In this document: positions 34,099 through 42,355 of the stretch, in pieces
Numbering within the stretch: position 1 is the stretch's first letter
Layout: each line of letters begins with the position of its first letter
Assembly (NCBI RefSeq): GCF_001644575.1
Contig: NZ_CP015596.1
Coordinates: 2,294,001 to 2,358,000, forward strand
Reading direction: 5' to 3'
Origin: Mycobacterium adipatum
Lineage (GTDB): Bacteria; Actinomycetota; Actinomycetes; Mycobacteriales; Mycobacteriaceae
Length of the DNA: 64,000 bases
Translations under genes and position numbers: made by a program
The notes under the pieces: model-generated
What the model saw: the letters and a program-made list of their open reading frames with translations, nothing else
What the model was told of the DNA's origin: nothing
Database searches by the model: none

Positions 34099-34977
34099 AT
34101 GGATATCAGCGAATTGTTGGCCGCCGCCCGGGGCGGATCGATGCGGGCGGCGGGCCGGCTGCTGAGCCTGGTCGAAAGCGAGCGTCGCGACGAGCTGTTG
34201 GCGGTGCTGCCCGCGTCCCCGGTGCGCACCGTCGGGATCACCGGGCCGCCGGGCGCCGGCAAGTCGACCACCGTGGCGGTTCTCGTCTCGGCGTACCGGG
34301 CCGCCGGGCTGCGCGTCGCGGTGCTGGCCGTCGATCCGTCGTCCCCGTACAGCGGGGGTGCGCTGCTCGGCGACCGGATCCGGATGGCTGCCCACATCAA
34401 CGACCCGGACGTGATGATCCGTTCGGTGGCCACCCGCGGGCATCTGGGCGGGCTGGCCGCCGCGGTGCCGGCGGCGATCCGGCTGCTGGCGGCGCTGAAC
34501 TACGACATCGTGGTGCTGGAGACCGTCGGGGTCGGGCAGTCCGAGATCGAGATCGCCGCCGTCGCCGACCCGACGGTCGCCATCCTCAACCCGGGGGCCG
34601 GCGACGCGATCCAGGCCGCCAAGGCGGGACTGCTGGAGATCGCCGACATCATCGTGGTCAACAAGGCCGATCGCGACGGTGCTGAGCAGACCGCTCGCGA
34701 CCTGCACATCGAGACCGGGCTGCCGATCCTCAAGATCATCGCCGCGCAGAACATCGGCATCGAGGCGCTGATCGCCGCCATCGATGACCACCACCGAGCC
34801 GACAACGACGAACGCCGTTCCATCCGGGCGCGGCTGCAGATCCTGTCACTGGCCCAGAGCGCGTTGCAGTCGCATCCCGGACTCGCTGAACTGGCCGGGC
34901 GGGTGGCCGACGGGGACCTCGACGTCTACGCGGCGACCACTCGGCTGCTCGGTGGGGCGCAGGTCAGCCCCCGATGA
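34099..34977 (+). CDS. meaB: MeaB/ArgK-type G-protein chaperone of B12 mutase
   Basis: A 292-residue P-loop GTPase. Walker A is GITGPPGAGKST (Lys55), with DPSSPYSGGALLGDRIRM, ETVGVGQSE (switch/Walker B area) and NKADRDGA for guanine recognition. MeaB-type proteins load adenosylcobalamin and protect acyl-CoA mutases from inactivation, which explains its place beside the mutase genes. The frame is open from 33340 but homology starts at ATG 34099. It is shorter than the 330-residue MeaB of the methylmalonyl-CoA mutase locus, lacking part of the C-terminal dimer arm, so it may be dedicated to this mutase. Confidence 0.9.
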   Translation: MDISELLAAARGGSMRAAGRLLSLVESERRDELLAVLPASPVRTVGITGPPGAGKSTTVAVLVSAYRAAGLRVAVLAVDPSSPYSGGALLGDRIRMAAHINDPDVMIRSVATRGHLGGLAAAVPAAIRLLAALNYDIVVLETVGVGQSEIEIAAVADPTVAILNPGAGDAIQAAKAGLLEIADIIVVNKADRDGAEQTARDLHIETGLPILKIIAAQNIGIEALIAAIDDHHRADNDERRSIRARLQILSLAQSALQSHPGLAELAGRVADGDLDVYAATTRLLGGAQVSPR

Positions 34978-35053
34978 GAATGTGGTTTCCGCTTTAGAGA
35001 AATGCTATTGTGCGAATTCGTCAATACATTCTTCCTGGTAGCCGAGGAGCCTG

Positions 35054-35485
35054 ATGCAAAAGGCGCTTGCCCCCGAGATCTCCACCTGGCCCGATGAGTT
35101 CCCACAACTCATCGGGAGCCAGTGCGGTGCGTGTTCCGCGACGACGTTCCCACGCCAGCAGCGCTGCCCGAAGTGCAGCAAGGCCGACATGTCGGATCTG
35201 TTGTTGCCTCGCCGCGGCACGGTCGTGGCCTGGACGACCCAGGGGTTCCCGCCGGGAGCGCCATACGCCGGTCCGACCGGCAAGGATTTCGTGCCGTTCG
35301 GTGTCGGCCTGGTCCAACTCGGTGACGTGATCCGCGTCGAGGGCCGGCTCACCGAGAATGACCCGGCCAAACTGGAATTCGGCATGGAGGTCGAGCTGAC
35401 GATGCAGCCGTTCGCCACCGATGACGACGGCGACGAGCTCGTCACCTTCTGGTTCCAGCCGGTTCGGAAAGGGTCCGACTCATGA
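35054..35485 (+). CDS. DUF35 OB-fold protein with zinc ribbon
   Basis: A 143-residue protein: rubredoxin-like zinc ribbon with Cys24, Cys27, Cys38 and Cys41 (CGACSAT...RCPKC), then an OB fold (RRGTVVAWTTQ...). DUF35 proteins act as partners of thiolase-like enzymes; in mycobacterial steroid side-chain loss ChsH2 with Ltp2 makes an aldolase. Its stop overlaps the following thiolase-like gene as ATGA, so a complex is very likely. ATG 35054 has CGAGGAG upstream. Confidence 0.9.
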   Translation: MQKALAPEISTWPDEFPQLIGSQCGACSATTFPRQQRCPKCSKADMSDLLLPRRGTVVAWTTQGFPPGAPYAGPTGKDFVPFGVGLVQLGDVIRVEGRLTENDPAKLEFGMEVELTMQPFATDDDGDELVTFWFQPVRKGSDS

Positions 35486-36627
35486 GCAATGACGTAGCCA
35501 TCATCGGCGTGGGCATCCACCCCTTCGGCAGGTTCGACAAGACCGCGATGGAGATGGGCGCCGAGGCGATCACCAGTGCGCTGGCCGACGCCAAGCTGGA
35601 ATGGAAGGACATCCAGTTCGGGTTCGGCGGCAGTTACGAGGTGTCCAATCCGGACGCCGTGACGCGCCTGGTCGGGCTGACCGGCATCACGTTCACCAAT
35701 GTCTTCAATGCCTGTGCCACCTCGGCCAGTGCCATCCAGCAGACCGCGGACACCATCCGGCTGGGCAAGTACGACATCGGTATCGCGATCGGCCTGGACA
35801 AGCATCCGCGTGGCGCCTTCACCGATGATCCGGCCAAACTCGCGCTGCCGCAGTGGTACGCCAACAACGGCCAGTTCGTGACCACGAAGTTCTTCGGCAT
35901 GAAGGCCAATCACTACATCCACAAGCACGGCATCTCCGAGGAGACGCTGGCCCGGGTGGCCAACAAGAACTTCCGCAACGGCGTGCTGAACCCGAATGCT
36001 TTCCGGCGCAAGGAAATCAGTGTGGACGAGATCATGGCCTCGCCGGTCCTGAACTATCCACTGCGCCAGTACATGTTCTGCGCGCCCGACGAGGGTGCGG
36101 CCGCGGTCATCATGTGCCGCGCCGATATCGCGCACCGCTACACCGACAAGCCGGTCTACGTGCGCGCCAGCGAGATCCGCACCCGCACCTTCGGCGCCTA
36201 CGAGGTGCACGCCACGTCGGCACCGCTGGACGAGGATCCGTCGCCGACGGTGTTCGCGGCCAAAGCCGCCTACGAGGCCGCCGGGATCGGGCCCGAGGAT
36301 GTCGACGTCGCGCAGCTGCAGGACACCGACGCCGGCGCCGAGGTCATCCACATGGCCGAAACCGGTCTGTGCGCCGACGGTGAGCAAGAAAAGATGCTCA
36401 TCGACGGAGCCACCGAGATCAACGGAACGATCCCGGTGAACACCGACGGCGGTTTGATCGCGAACGGTGAGCCGATCGGTGCGTCGGGCCTGCGACAGAT
36501 GCACGAACTGGTGCGCCAGTTGCGCGGCGAAGCGGGGGAGCGTCAGGTGCCCGGCCACCCGCGCGTCGGACTGGCCCAGGTCTACGGGGCCCCCGGCACC
36601 GCGTCGGCGACCATTCTCTCGCTGTAG
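35482..36627 (+). CDS. Thiolase-like protein, probable Ltp-type retro-aldolase
   Basis: A 381-residue thiolase-fold protein of the SCP2/Ltp branch. The position of the nucleophile is Cys78 (NACATSASA), but the thiolase His motif GHP is GEP here (Glu330, GGLIANGEPIGASG) and the second cysteine region reads AQVYGAPG (Tyr368). Loss of the thiolase triad together with a coupled DUF35 gene fits the Ltp2/ChsH2-type retro-aldol cleavage of a beta-hydroxy-acyl-CoA. Products would be a ketone or aldehyde and a shorter acyl-CoA. Confidence 0.87.
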   Translation: MSNDVAIIGVGIHPFGRFDKTAMEMGAEAITSALADAKLEWKDIQFGFGGSYEVSNPDAVTRLVGLTGITFTNVFNACATSASAIQQTADTIRLGKYDIGIAIGLDKHPRGAFTDDPAKLALPQWYANNGQFVTTKFFGMKANHYIHKHGISEETLARVANKNFRNGVLNPNAFRRKEISVDEIMASPVLNYPLRQYMFCAPDEGAAAVIMCRADIAHRYTDKPVYVRASEIRTRTFGAYEVHATSAPLDEDPSPTVFAAKAAYEAAGIGPEDVDVAQLQDTDAGAEVIHMAETGLCADGEQEKMLIDGATEINGTIPVNTDGGLIANGEPIGASGLRQMHELVRQLRGEAGERQVPGHPRVGLAQVYGAPGTASATILSL

Positions 36628-36639
36628 CGTGCCCGGCGC

Positions 36640-36656
36640 GGTAACGGCGTTCTCAT
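36640..36656. promoter_or_regulatory. Operator-like element upstream of enoyl-CoA hydratase
   Basis: GGTAACGGCGTTCTCAT matches the first 17 bases of the repeat at 25394 and 25534 at 14 positions, with the same spacing. It lies 18 bases before the hydratase ATG and 13 bases after the thiolase-like gene stop. It suggests an internal promoter controlled by the same regulator. Confidence 0.65.
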
Positions 36657-36674
36657 AGGAATAGAGTGCGATTC

Positions 36675-37583
36675 ATGGCTGACCAGACCCCTGAATACCG
36701 CTTCGTCACATACGAAACCCTCGACGAGGGCACCATCGCCCGGATCATGCTGAACCGGCCGGAGGCGCGCAACGCGCAGAACCGCGGGATGCTCGTCGAG
36801 TTGCACGAAGCGTTCCTGCGGGCCGAGGCCGATGACACCGTACGGGTGGTGATCCTGGGCGGGCATGGACCGATGTTCTCTGCCGGACACGATGTCGGGT
36901 CCAAGGTGCAGATCGGTGAGTACTCGCCCGGCCCGGATCAGCACCCGAGCTTCACCGTGAACGGCGGTACCCGAGAGGGCGCCGAGAAGCTGATGCTGCA
37001 GGAGTGGCATCACTATTTCGAGAACACCCGCCGCTGGCGCAATCTGCGCAAGATCACCATCGCCTCGGTGCACGGCGACGTCTACGCCGCGGCGCTGATG
37101 CTGATGTGGTCCTGCGATCTCATCGTCGCCGCCGACAACACCCGGTTCACCGACGTGGTCGGCACGCGGTTGGGCATGTGCGGCGTCGAATACTTTGCTC
37201 ACCCATGGGAGTTCGGCGCCCGTAAGACCAAGGAGCTGATGCTCACCGGAGATACCCTCTCGGTCGAGGAGGGGCATGCGCTGGGGATGGTCTCCAAGAT
37301 CTTCCCCGCCGACGAACTCGCGGACAAGACCGTCGAGTTCGCGCGGCGCATCGCCAAGGTGCCCACGATGGCTGCGCTGCTGGTCAAGGAGTCGGTGAAT
37401 CAGACCCAGGACAATCAGGGTTTCTACAACTCGCTCAATGCCTGCTTCACCATGCACCAGCTGAACCACAGCCACTGGGCGCAGGTGCATGGCAACAAGT
37501 TCCCTGTCGGCTTGGCCGAGGACGGGCTACTGGACTGGCGGACCGCGGGTCCGCCCGGACCGTCGCGCAAAGATCAGCCCTAG
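36675..37583 (+). CDS. Enoyl-CoA hydratase/isomerase family protein
   Basis: A 302-residue crotonase-fold protein. Oxyanion-hole segments are MFSAGHDVGSKVQ and VHGDVYAAALMLMWSCDL. A long insert (about 85-125) after the first oxyanion loop is typical of the mycobacterial 300-residue subgroup. ATG 36675 is chosen; a GTG at 36666 is also in frame. The gene ends just six bases from the left end of the IS481 element, so anything it was once co-transcribed with downstream is now cut off. Confidence 0.87.
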   Translation: MADQTPEYRFVTYETLDEGTIARIMLNRPEARNAQNRGMLVELHEAFLRAEADDTVRVVILGGHGPMFSAGHDVGSKVQIGEYSPGPDQHPSFTVNGGTREGAEKLMLQEWHHYFENTRRWRNLRKITIASVHGDVYAAALMLMWSCDLIVAADNTRFTDVVGTRLGMCGVEYFAHPWEFGARKTKELMLTGDTLSVEEGHALGMVSKIFPADELADKTVEFARRIAKVPTMAALLVKESVNQTQDNQGFYNSLNACFTMHQLNHSHWAQVHGNKFPVGLAEDGLLDWRTAGPPGPSRKDQP

Positions 37584-37625
37584 CCTGCGATTTGTGGAGT
37601 TTTACCCGGAACCAGTCCGGTGTCG

Positions 37626-37672
37626 TGTCTCGGGACATCGCTGACACATATGTCTCGGGACATCGCTGACAC
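37626..37672. repeat. Left-end paired 22-bp repeats of the IS element
   Basis: Two direct copies of a 22-base unit beginning TGTCTCGGGACATCGC, with a period of 25 bases. The same pair, inverted, lies at 38907-38952. Such doubled sub-terminal units are probably transposase-binding sites. The inner 42 bases are identical between the two ends. Confidence 0.85.
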
Positions 37673-38878
37673 TTATGGTGCCGGTTGGGGCTCGCGAGTG
37701 CGATAGCTGCGGGTGGTCTTGTCGCCGGGTTGATATCTGCGTTTGGGGTTGGCGACCAGTGTGCGCACGAGTCGGTTTCCGCTGAAGATCGTGATGTGGT
37801 CGCCGTCGCGGATGGCGTGGCATTGGTGCCCGGCCCACCGCAGCCCGACATTGACGTCGTAGGGGCCCACGTTGAGTCGTCCGGTTTTCTTATCGACGAC
37901 GTTGCAGGTGACAAAGACCGGTCCCGGCAGCGGCCGGGGTGCTGGGCGAGCGGATACGGTGGCGCTGAATACGGCCGCCGGCGTCACCCCGCGGTGGGCA
38001 CGGTGGCGACGGTGATGGTTGTAGAAATCGCGGAACGCGTCCAAAAGCGTATTGAGTTCAGCGATGGTCATCGGCGCCCTCTGGGCCCGCAGCCATTTCT
38101 TCAGGGTCTGCCAGAACCGTTCGATCTTGCCGCAGGTCTGCGGGTGATACGGGGTGGAGTTGATGGTCTGGGTCCCCAGCGTGCGCAGGTTGATCTCGAA
38201 GGCTGACTCGTGGCCGCGCAGGCGACCGGTGTAAACGGAGCCGTTGTCTGTCAACGACATTGCCGGAATCCCGCACTCCCAGATACCGGCCATGATGACT
38301 GCCCAGACCAGCTCCCCGTCGGCATCACCGGTGGCCGCGTGCAGCCCGACCAGGTACCGGGAGTGATCATCGAGGGTGCCTGCGATCGCGACGTGGGTGC
38401 CATCGGCGAGTTGCCATTGCGTCCAGTCCGACTGCCAACACTCGTTGGGTCGGGTGAAGCAGAAGCGTTTGGTCGCTGATTTCGGCCGTTTCTGCGGCTG
38501 CGGGGTGATCATGCTATGGCGAGTCAGGATCCGCCACACCGTCGATCGTGAAGGCACCAGCGCGGCATCGACAGTACTGTCGTCGCGCAGTGACCACACG
38601 ATGGATTCCGGCCCATGATCAACGCCTTGGTCAAGCAACCGCTGCCGGCGATCCAGGACCAGCTTCTCTACCACCGCGCTGCTCTGCCCTGGGCACCGAC
38701 GCGGGCGCCGCGACAGGTCCTGCAGCCCGGCCAGGCCGTGCTGCAGGAACCGTCGTCGCCACTTGTAGAACGTCTCTCGGGAGATGTTCTCGCGGCGGCA
38801 GAACTCCGCCACATTGTCGATCTGCCCGGCCAACGCCGCAGCCATGCGAATGTCCATCGCCGTCACCTTCTGGGCCAT
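37673..38878 (-). CDS. IS481-family DDE transposase
   Basis: A 401-residue transposase with an N-terminal helix-turn-helix (NVAEFCRRENISRETFYKW) and an rve-type integrase core. The DDE residues are apparent in WQSDWTQWQLADG, LTDNGSVY and KIERFWQTLKKW. The C-terminal part includes the small beta domain with GPYDVNVGLRWAGHQ. Full length, no frameshift, so probably active. ATG 38878. Confidence 0.93.
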   Translation of the reverse strand: MAQKVTAMDIRMAAALAGQIDNVAEFCRRENISRETFYKWRRRFLQHGLAGLQDLSRRPRRCPGQSSAVVEKLVLDRRQRLLDQGVDHGPESIVWSLRDDSTVDAALVPSRSTVWRILTRHSMITPQPQKRPKSATKRFCFTRPNECWQSDWTQWQLADGTHVAIAGTLDDHSRYLVGLHAATGDADGELVWAVIMAGIWECGIPAMSLTDNGSVYTGRLRGHESAFEINLRTLGTQTINSTPYHPQTCGKIERFWQTLKKWLRAQRAPMTIAELNTLLDAFRDFYNHHRRHRAHRGVTPAAVFSATVSARPAPRPLPGPVFVTCNVVDKKTGRLNVGPYDVNVGLRWAGHQCHAIRDGDHITIFSGNRLVRTLVANPKRRYQPGDKTTRSYRTREPQPAP

Positions 38879-38906
38879 GAACCATCCTGGTCGCGGCCCT
38901 ACTCAG

Positions 38907-38952
38907 GTGTCAGCGATGTCCCGAGACATATGTGTCAGCGATGTCCCGAAAC
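38907..38952. repeat. Right-end paired repeats of the IS element
   Basis: Two copies of the complement of the left-end unit (starting GTGTCAGCGATGTCCC). The outer copy differs from the inner by one base near its end. Mirror image of 37626-37672, defining the sub-terminal binding sites. Confidence 0.85.
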
Positions 38953-38988
38953 CGGACACCGGAACCAGTCCGGCTAAAACTCCACAAA

Positions 38989-40632
38989 TCACGCGGGGGA
39001 TTCACCGGTGGCGGCCGCATACCCGCTGCGGTAGCCGAACGTCATCGCCGGGCCGAGGGTGCCGCCCGCGCCGCCGTAGGCCTTTCCGGTGACCCCGGCC
39101 ATCGCGTTGCCGGCGGCGAACAGGCCGGGAATCACCCTTCCGCTGACGTGCAGCACCCGGCCGTCGCGGTCGGTGCGCGGTCCGCCCTTGGTGCCCATCG
39201 CGCCTACCGCCACCGGGACGGCGTAGAAGGGTGCGGTGTCCAACGGCCCCAGGGTCTGCAAGGCCGGCGACGCGGCCGTCGGATCACCCCAGTATCCATC
39301 GTAAGCGCTTGCGCCACGGCCGAAGTCGGGATCGTGCTCCTGCTCGACGTTTCTGTTCCATGCCTCGACGGTCCCGACCAGGCCCGCGGGGTCGACCCCG
39401 ATCTTGTCGGCGAGCTGCTCCAGTGTCGGTGACTCGTTGAACCACTCCGGCGCCGGTCCGTTCGGGTCGATGCCGAGGAAGCCGTACCGTTTCAGGTGTT
39501 GGGCATCGAAGACGATCCAGGCCGGATCGTTGAGGTAGCCGGCCCGTGGGTCGAGGTGATGGAACGGTCCGGCCATCGAGTTGTACTCACCGGCCTCGTT
39601 GAGGAAGCGCTTCCCGGCGCGGTTGACGATGATGCTGCGCGGCCGGGTCCGTTCCAGCCGGACACTGCGGCTGCGGGGCTTGCCGCCGAGGGTGTCCCCG
39701 GGAATCTGCACGATGGGCACCCACCACGCTTCGCCCATGTTGGCCAGGTCGGCGCCGTGCGCCATCGCCATGCGCAGACCGTCGCCGGTGTTGTTCGGCG
39801 GGGACACCGCGCCGCGCATCGGACCGCGCAGGTACGCGTCGACAAGGCCGGGATCCCATTCGAATCCACCGGTCGCCAGGATCACGGCTCGCCGGGCGCG
39901 GACCCGGATGTCTTTGCCGTCATGGTTGATCCGGACGCCGACGATGCCGTCGGCCGATCCGAGAAGTTCGACGGCGCGCGCCTCGGTGACCGGTTCGACA
40001 CCGCGGTCGAGAAGGCCTTTGAGCAGTCCGGCGATCAGTGCGGTACCGGCGACACACGGTTCGGTCAGCGACTCGTCCACCGTCGCGTGGATGCGGGCCT
40101 TGGTCTCGGCGTCGATACCGACATTGCTGAAGTCGACCGGGAAAGCGGTGATACGCGCGCCCCATTCGCCGAGCTTGGCCAGATCGAACGGGGCGGCGGC
40201 CAGCGAGCGTCCGCCGCCCGGACGCCCGCCGGGCAGTTCGGGCTTGTAATCGGGGAATCCCTCCGCGATGTCGAATCGCAGATCGCTGTGCTGCTCCAGG
40301 TAATTCAGCATCGCCGGGCCGGTGCGCACGAAGGTCTCGACCAGTTCGCGGTCCATCGCACCCAGGGATTGCGCCTCAAGGTAGTTGAGGGCGTCTTCCA
40401 CCGACAGGTCGGCACCGGCCAGCCGGTCGTGGGCGGGGATCCAGGTGATGCCGCCGGACACCGCGGTGGTGCCGCCCACGGTGGCGGCCTTCTCGTAGAT
40501 GGCGACCGCGGCTCCGCTGGCGGCCGCGGTGAGCGCCGCGGCCAACCCGGCGCCGCCACTGCCGAGCACGACGACGTCTGTCTCCGAATCCCATTGCGGG
40601 CGCCGCGGCCCCACTGAATCGGTCACTGCCAC
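38989..40632 (-). CDS. KstD-like FAD-dependent dehydrogenase
   Basis: A 547-residue flavoprotein of the fumarate reductase/3-ketosteroid-1-dehydrogenase family. FAD loop VVVLGSGGAGLAAALTAA, then GGTTAVSGGITWIPAHDR and the C-terminal [19 protein letters not shown]. In KstD, a Tyr and a Gly four residues later hold the keto group; Tyr519 and Gly523 match. It should introduce a double bond next to a ring ketone. Its stop codon TGA is formed across the IS right end, so the last few residues may have been changed by insertion. GTG 40632 start. Confidence 0.88.
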   Translation of the reverse strand: MAVTDSVGPRRPQWDSETDVVVLGSGGAGLAAALTAAASGAAVAIYEKAATVGGTTAVSGGITWIPAHDRLAGADLSVEDALNYLEAQSLGAMDRELVETFVRTGPAMLNYLEQHSDLRFDIAEGFPDYKPELPGGRPGGGRSLAAAPFDLAKLGEWGARITAFPVDFSNVGIDAETKARIHATVDESLTEPCVAGTALIAGLLKGLLDRGVEPVTEARAVELLGSADGIVGVRINHDGKDIRVRARRAVILATGGFEWDPGLVDAYLRGPMRGAVSPPNNTGDGLRMAMAHGADLANMGEAWWVPIVQIPGDTLGGKPRSRSVRLERTRPRSIIVNRAGKRFLNEAGEYNSMAGPFHHLDPRAGYLNDPAWIVFDAQHLKRYGFLGIDPNGPAPEWFNESPTLEQLADKIGVDPAGLVGTVEAWNRNVEQEHDPDFGRGASAYDGYWGDPTAASPALQTLGPLDTAPFYAVPVAVGAMGTKGGPRTDRDGRVLHVSGRVIPGLFAAGNAMAGVTGKAYGGAGGTLGPAMTFGYRSGYAAATGESPA

Positions 40633-40643
40633 AGTCCTTCCGG

Positions 40644-41378
40644 TCAGCTGAGGATGTTGGAGAGTTCACCGGCGGCGCGGATCACCGCGTCGCGGCCGCC
40701 CAGTACGACATCCTCACGGTGCGAGATGAGATTGATACAGGTCGGCGGGGCCGGGCGACGGCGCTTTACCGGTACGGCCAGACCGTAGGTGTCCGGTTCG
40801 ACTTCACCGTGAGTGATGACCCAACCCTGTTCGCGGGCTTGTCGCACGATGTCACGCTCGCCGGGGCGCGGTGGCATACCCGCCAGCAAGGCTGCCCCGG
40901 CGGCGCCCCGGTCCAACGGATGGCGGCTGCCTTCATGGAAGGACAGCTGGTAGAAGACCAACGTCGGCACGATGACGGCGATCGCCACCTGTTGGTCGCC
41001 TTCGGCGACCAACAGCGACACCGTGGTCCCCAGGTCATCGGCGAGCATGCGCAGCGTCGGGACGCTGAGCTGGCGGACGTTGTTGTCGAAGGACGCACCG
41101 AGCACGGCGAGCGCGGCCGCCGGCCGGTATTTGCCGTCGGATCCCTTGGCGATGAATCGGGCCTGAGCCAGGGTGCTGAGCAATCGGTAGGCGATGGTGC
41201 GGTGCACGCCCACATAGTCGGCGACCTCCGTGGCGGTGACGCCGGTGGGCGCGCTGGCCACGGCCTGCAGGGCGGAAAGTCCTCTGGCCAGCGTCTGTGA
41301 CCCGGTCGCGGGGCGCGCGGTGCTCTCGACGGCCGTTCCCGGTACCGAGGGCGGGCCGAGTCCCTTGACAGACGTCAT
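40644..41378 (-). CDS. IclR-family transcriptional regulator (MhpR position)
   Basis: A 244-residue IclR regulator. Winged helix: TATEVADYVGVHRTIAYRLL; effector domain with VSLLVAEGDQQVAIAVIVP and GAAGAALLAGMP. It is divergent from the mhpC-type gene and 11 bases upstream of the KstD-like gene, so probably controls both directions in response to an aromatic acid or ring-cleavage product, as MhpR does. Start ATG 41378 is the furthest in frame before the promoter region. Confidence 0.87.
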   Translation of the reverse strand: MTSVKGLGPPSVPGTAVESTARPATGSQTLARGLSALQAVASAPTGVTATEVADYVGVHRTIAYRLLSTLAQARFIAKGSDGKYRPAAALAVLGASFDNNVRQLSVPTLRMLADDLGTTVSLLVAEGDQQVAIAVIVPTLVFYQLSFHEGSRHPLDRGAAGAALLAGMPPRPGERDIVRQAREQGWVITHGEVEPDTYGLAVPVKRRRPAPPTCINLISHREDVVLGGRDAVIRAAGELSNILS

Positions 41379-41488
41379 CGCGAGAGTGATGCTCTATAGA
41401 TAGTGCACATAGATGTCCGATATTAGCACACATGATTACGCAATAGCGAGAATGAGATTTCCGCAGTGCGGAATCGGTAAGGAGCGGG
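41379..41488. promoter_or_regulatory. Divergent promoter of the iclR and mhpC-A-B operons
   Basis: 110 AT-richer bases. Visible signals: AGAG-N5-CTCT at 41383-41395, a GTGC/GCAC pair flanking about 20 bases (41404-41430), and GAGAAT-GAG-ATTTCC at 41448-41462, a degraded form of the operator found in the mutase locus. A GGAG just before ATG 41489 serves as ribosome-binding site. Which regulator binds where is not decidable by eye. Confidence 0.55.
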
Positions 41489-42355
41489 ATGGCCGTCCAC
41501 GAAAGCATCTGGAGTGATCTCCAGGGCGTTTCGTTTTCCCAGGGCTACCTCGACGCACGGGGTGTCCGCACCCGTTACCTGCACGCCGGTGACCCGGCCA
41601 ACCCCGCGTTGGTGCTGTTGCACGGCTCCGGCGGGCACGCCGAGGCGTACGTGCGGAACCTGGAAGCGCACGCCGCGCACTTCTCCACCTGGTCGATCGA
41701 CATGCTCGGCCACGGCTACACCGACAAGCCCGGTCGCCCGCTCGAAATCGCCCACTATGTCGACCATCTGCTGGCAGTCTTCGACACGATCGGCGCGCAG
41801 CGGGTGCACTTGTCGGGAGAGTCTCTGGGCGGGTGGGTGGCCGCGCGCGCGGCATCCGATCATCCCGATCGCATCGAGCGGCTGGTACTCAACACCGCCG
41901 GCGGTTCGCAGGCCGACCCGGAGGTGATGAAGCGCATCATCACGCTGTCGATGGCCGCCGCGCAGAATCCCGACTGGGACACGGTGCAGGCCCGCATCAA
42001 ATGGCTGATGGCCGACAAGTCCAAGGGCTACGACGATATCGTCGCCAGCCGCCAGAAGGTCTATCAGCTACCAGGTTTCGCCGCCGCGATGAGCGACATC
42101 ATGGCGCTGCAGGATCCGGTGATCCGCGCTCGCAACCTGCTCGGCCCCGCGGAATACGGTGCGATCACCGCGCCCACCCTGGTGCTGTGGACCAGTGACG
42201 ATCCGACCGCGGATGTCAGCGAGGGCAGGCGTATCTCGGAGATGATTCCCGGCGCGCGTTTCGAAGTCATGCCCGGCTGCGGGCACTGGCCGCAGTACGA
42301 GGACGCCAAGAGCTTCGATCGGTTGCACATCGACTTCCTGCTGGACAGGTCATGA
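41489..42355 (+). CDS. mhpC: Meta-cleavage product hydrolase (MhpC-like)
   Basis: A 288-residue alpha/beta hydrolase. Catalytic triad: Ser112 (SGESLGGWV), Asp237 (WTSDDPT), His266 (GCGHWPQYE), nearly the same numbers as in E. coli MhpC. Oxyanion loop [13 protein letters not shown]. It would hydrolyse the C-C bond in the ring-fission product of MhpB. It is first in the operon and overlaps the mhpA-type gene (ATGA). Confidence 0.88.
   Translation: MAVHESIWSDLQGVSFSQGYLDARGVRTRYLHAGDPANPALVLLHGSGGHAEAYVRNLEAHAAHFSTWSIDMLGHGYTDKPGRPLEIAHYVDHLLAVFDTIGAQRVHLSGESLGGWVAARAASDHPDRIERLVLNTAGGSQADPEVMKRIITLSMAAAQNPDWDTVQARIKWLMADKSKGYDDIVASRQKVYQLPGFAAAMSDIMALQDPVIRARNLLGPAEYGAITAPTLVLWTSDDPTADVSEGRRISEMIPGARFEVMPGCGHWPQYEDAKSFDRLHIDFLLDRS

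Larger units (their letters stand above)
37589..38990. mobile_element. IS481-family insertion sequence (1402 bp)
   Basis: Bounded by inverted ends starting GATTTGTGGAGTTTTA (37589) and its complement (ending 38990), 16 of 16 identical, then similar for about 85 bases inwards. One transposase gene on the minus strand. I see no target-site duplication: flanks are CCTGC on the left and ACGCG on the right. If the true ends are TGTGGAG/CTCCACA, the element is 37593-38987. Placed between the hydratase and the KstD-like gene. Confidence 0.92.
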
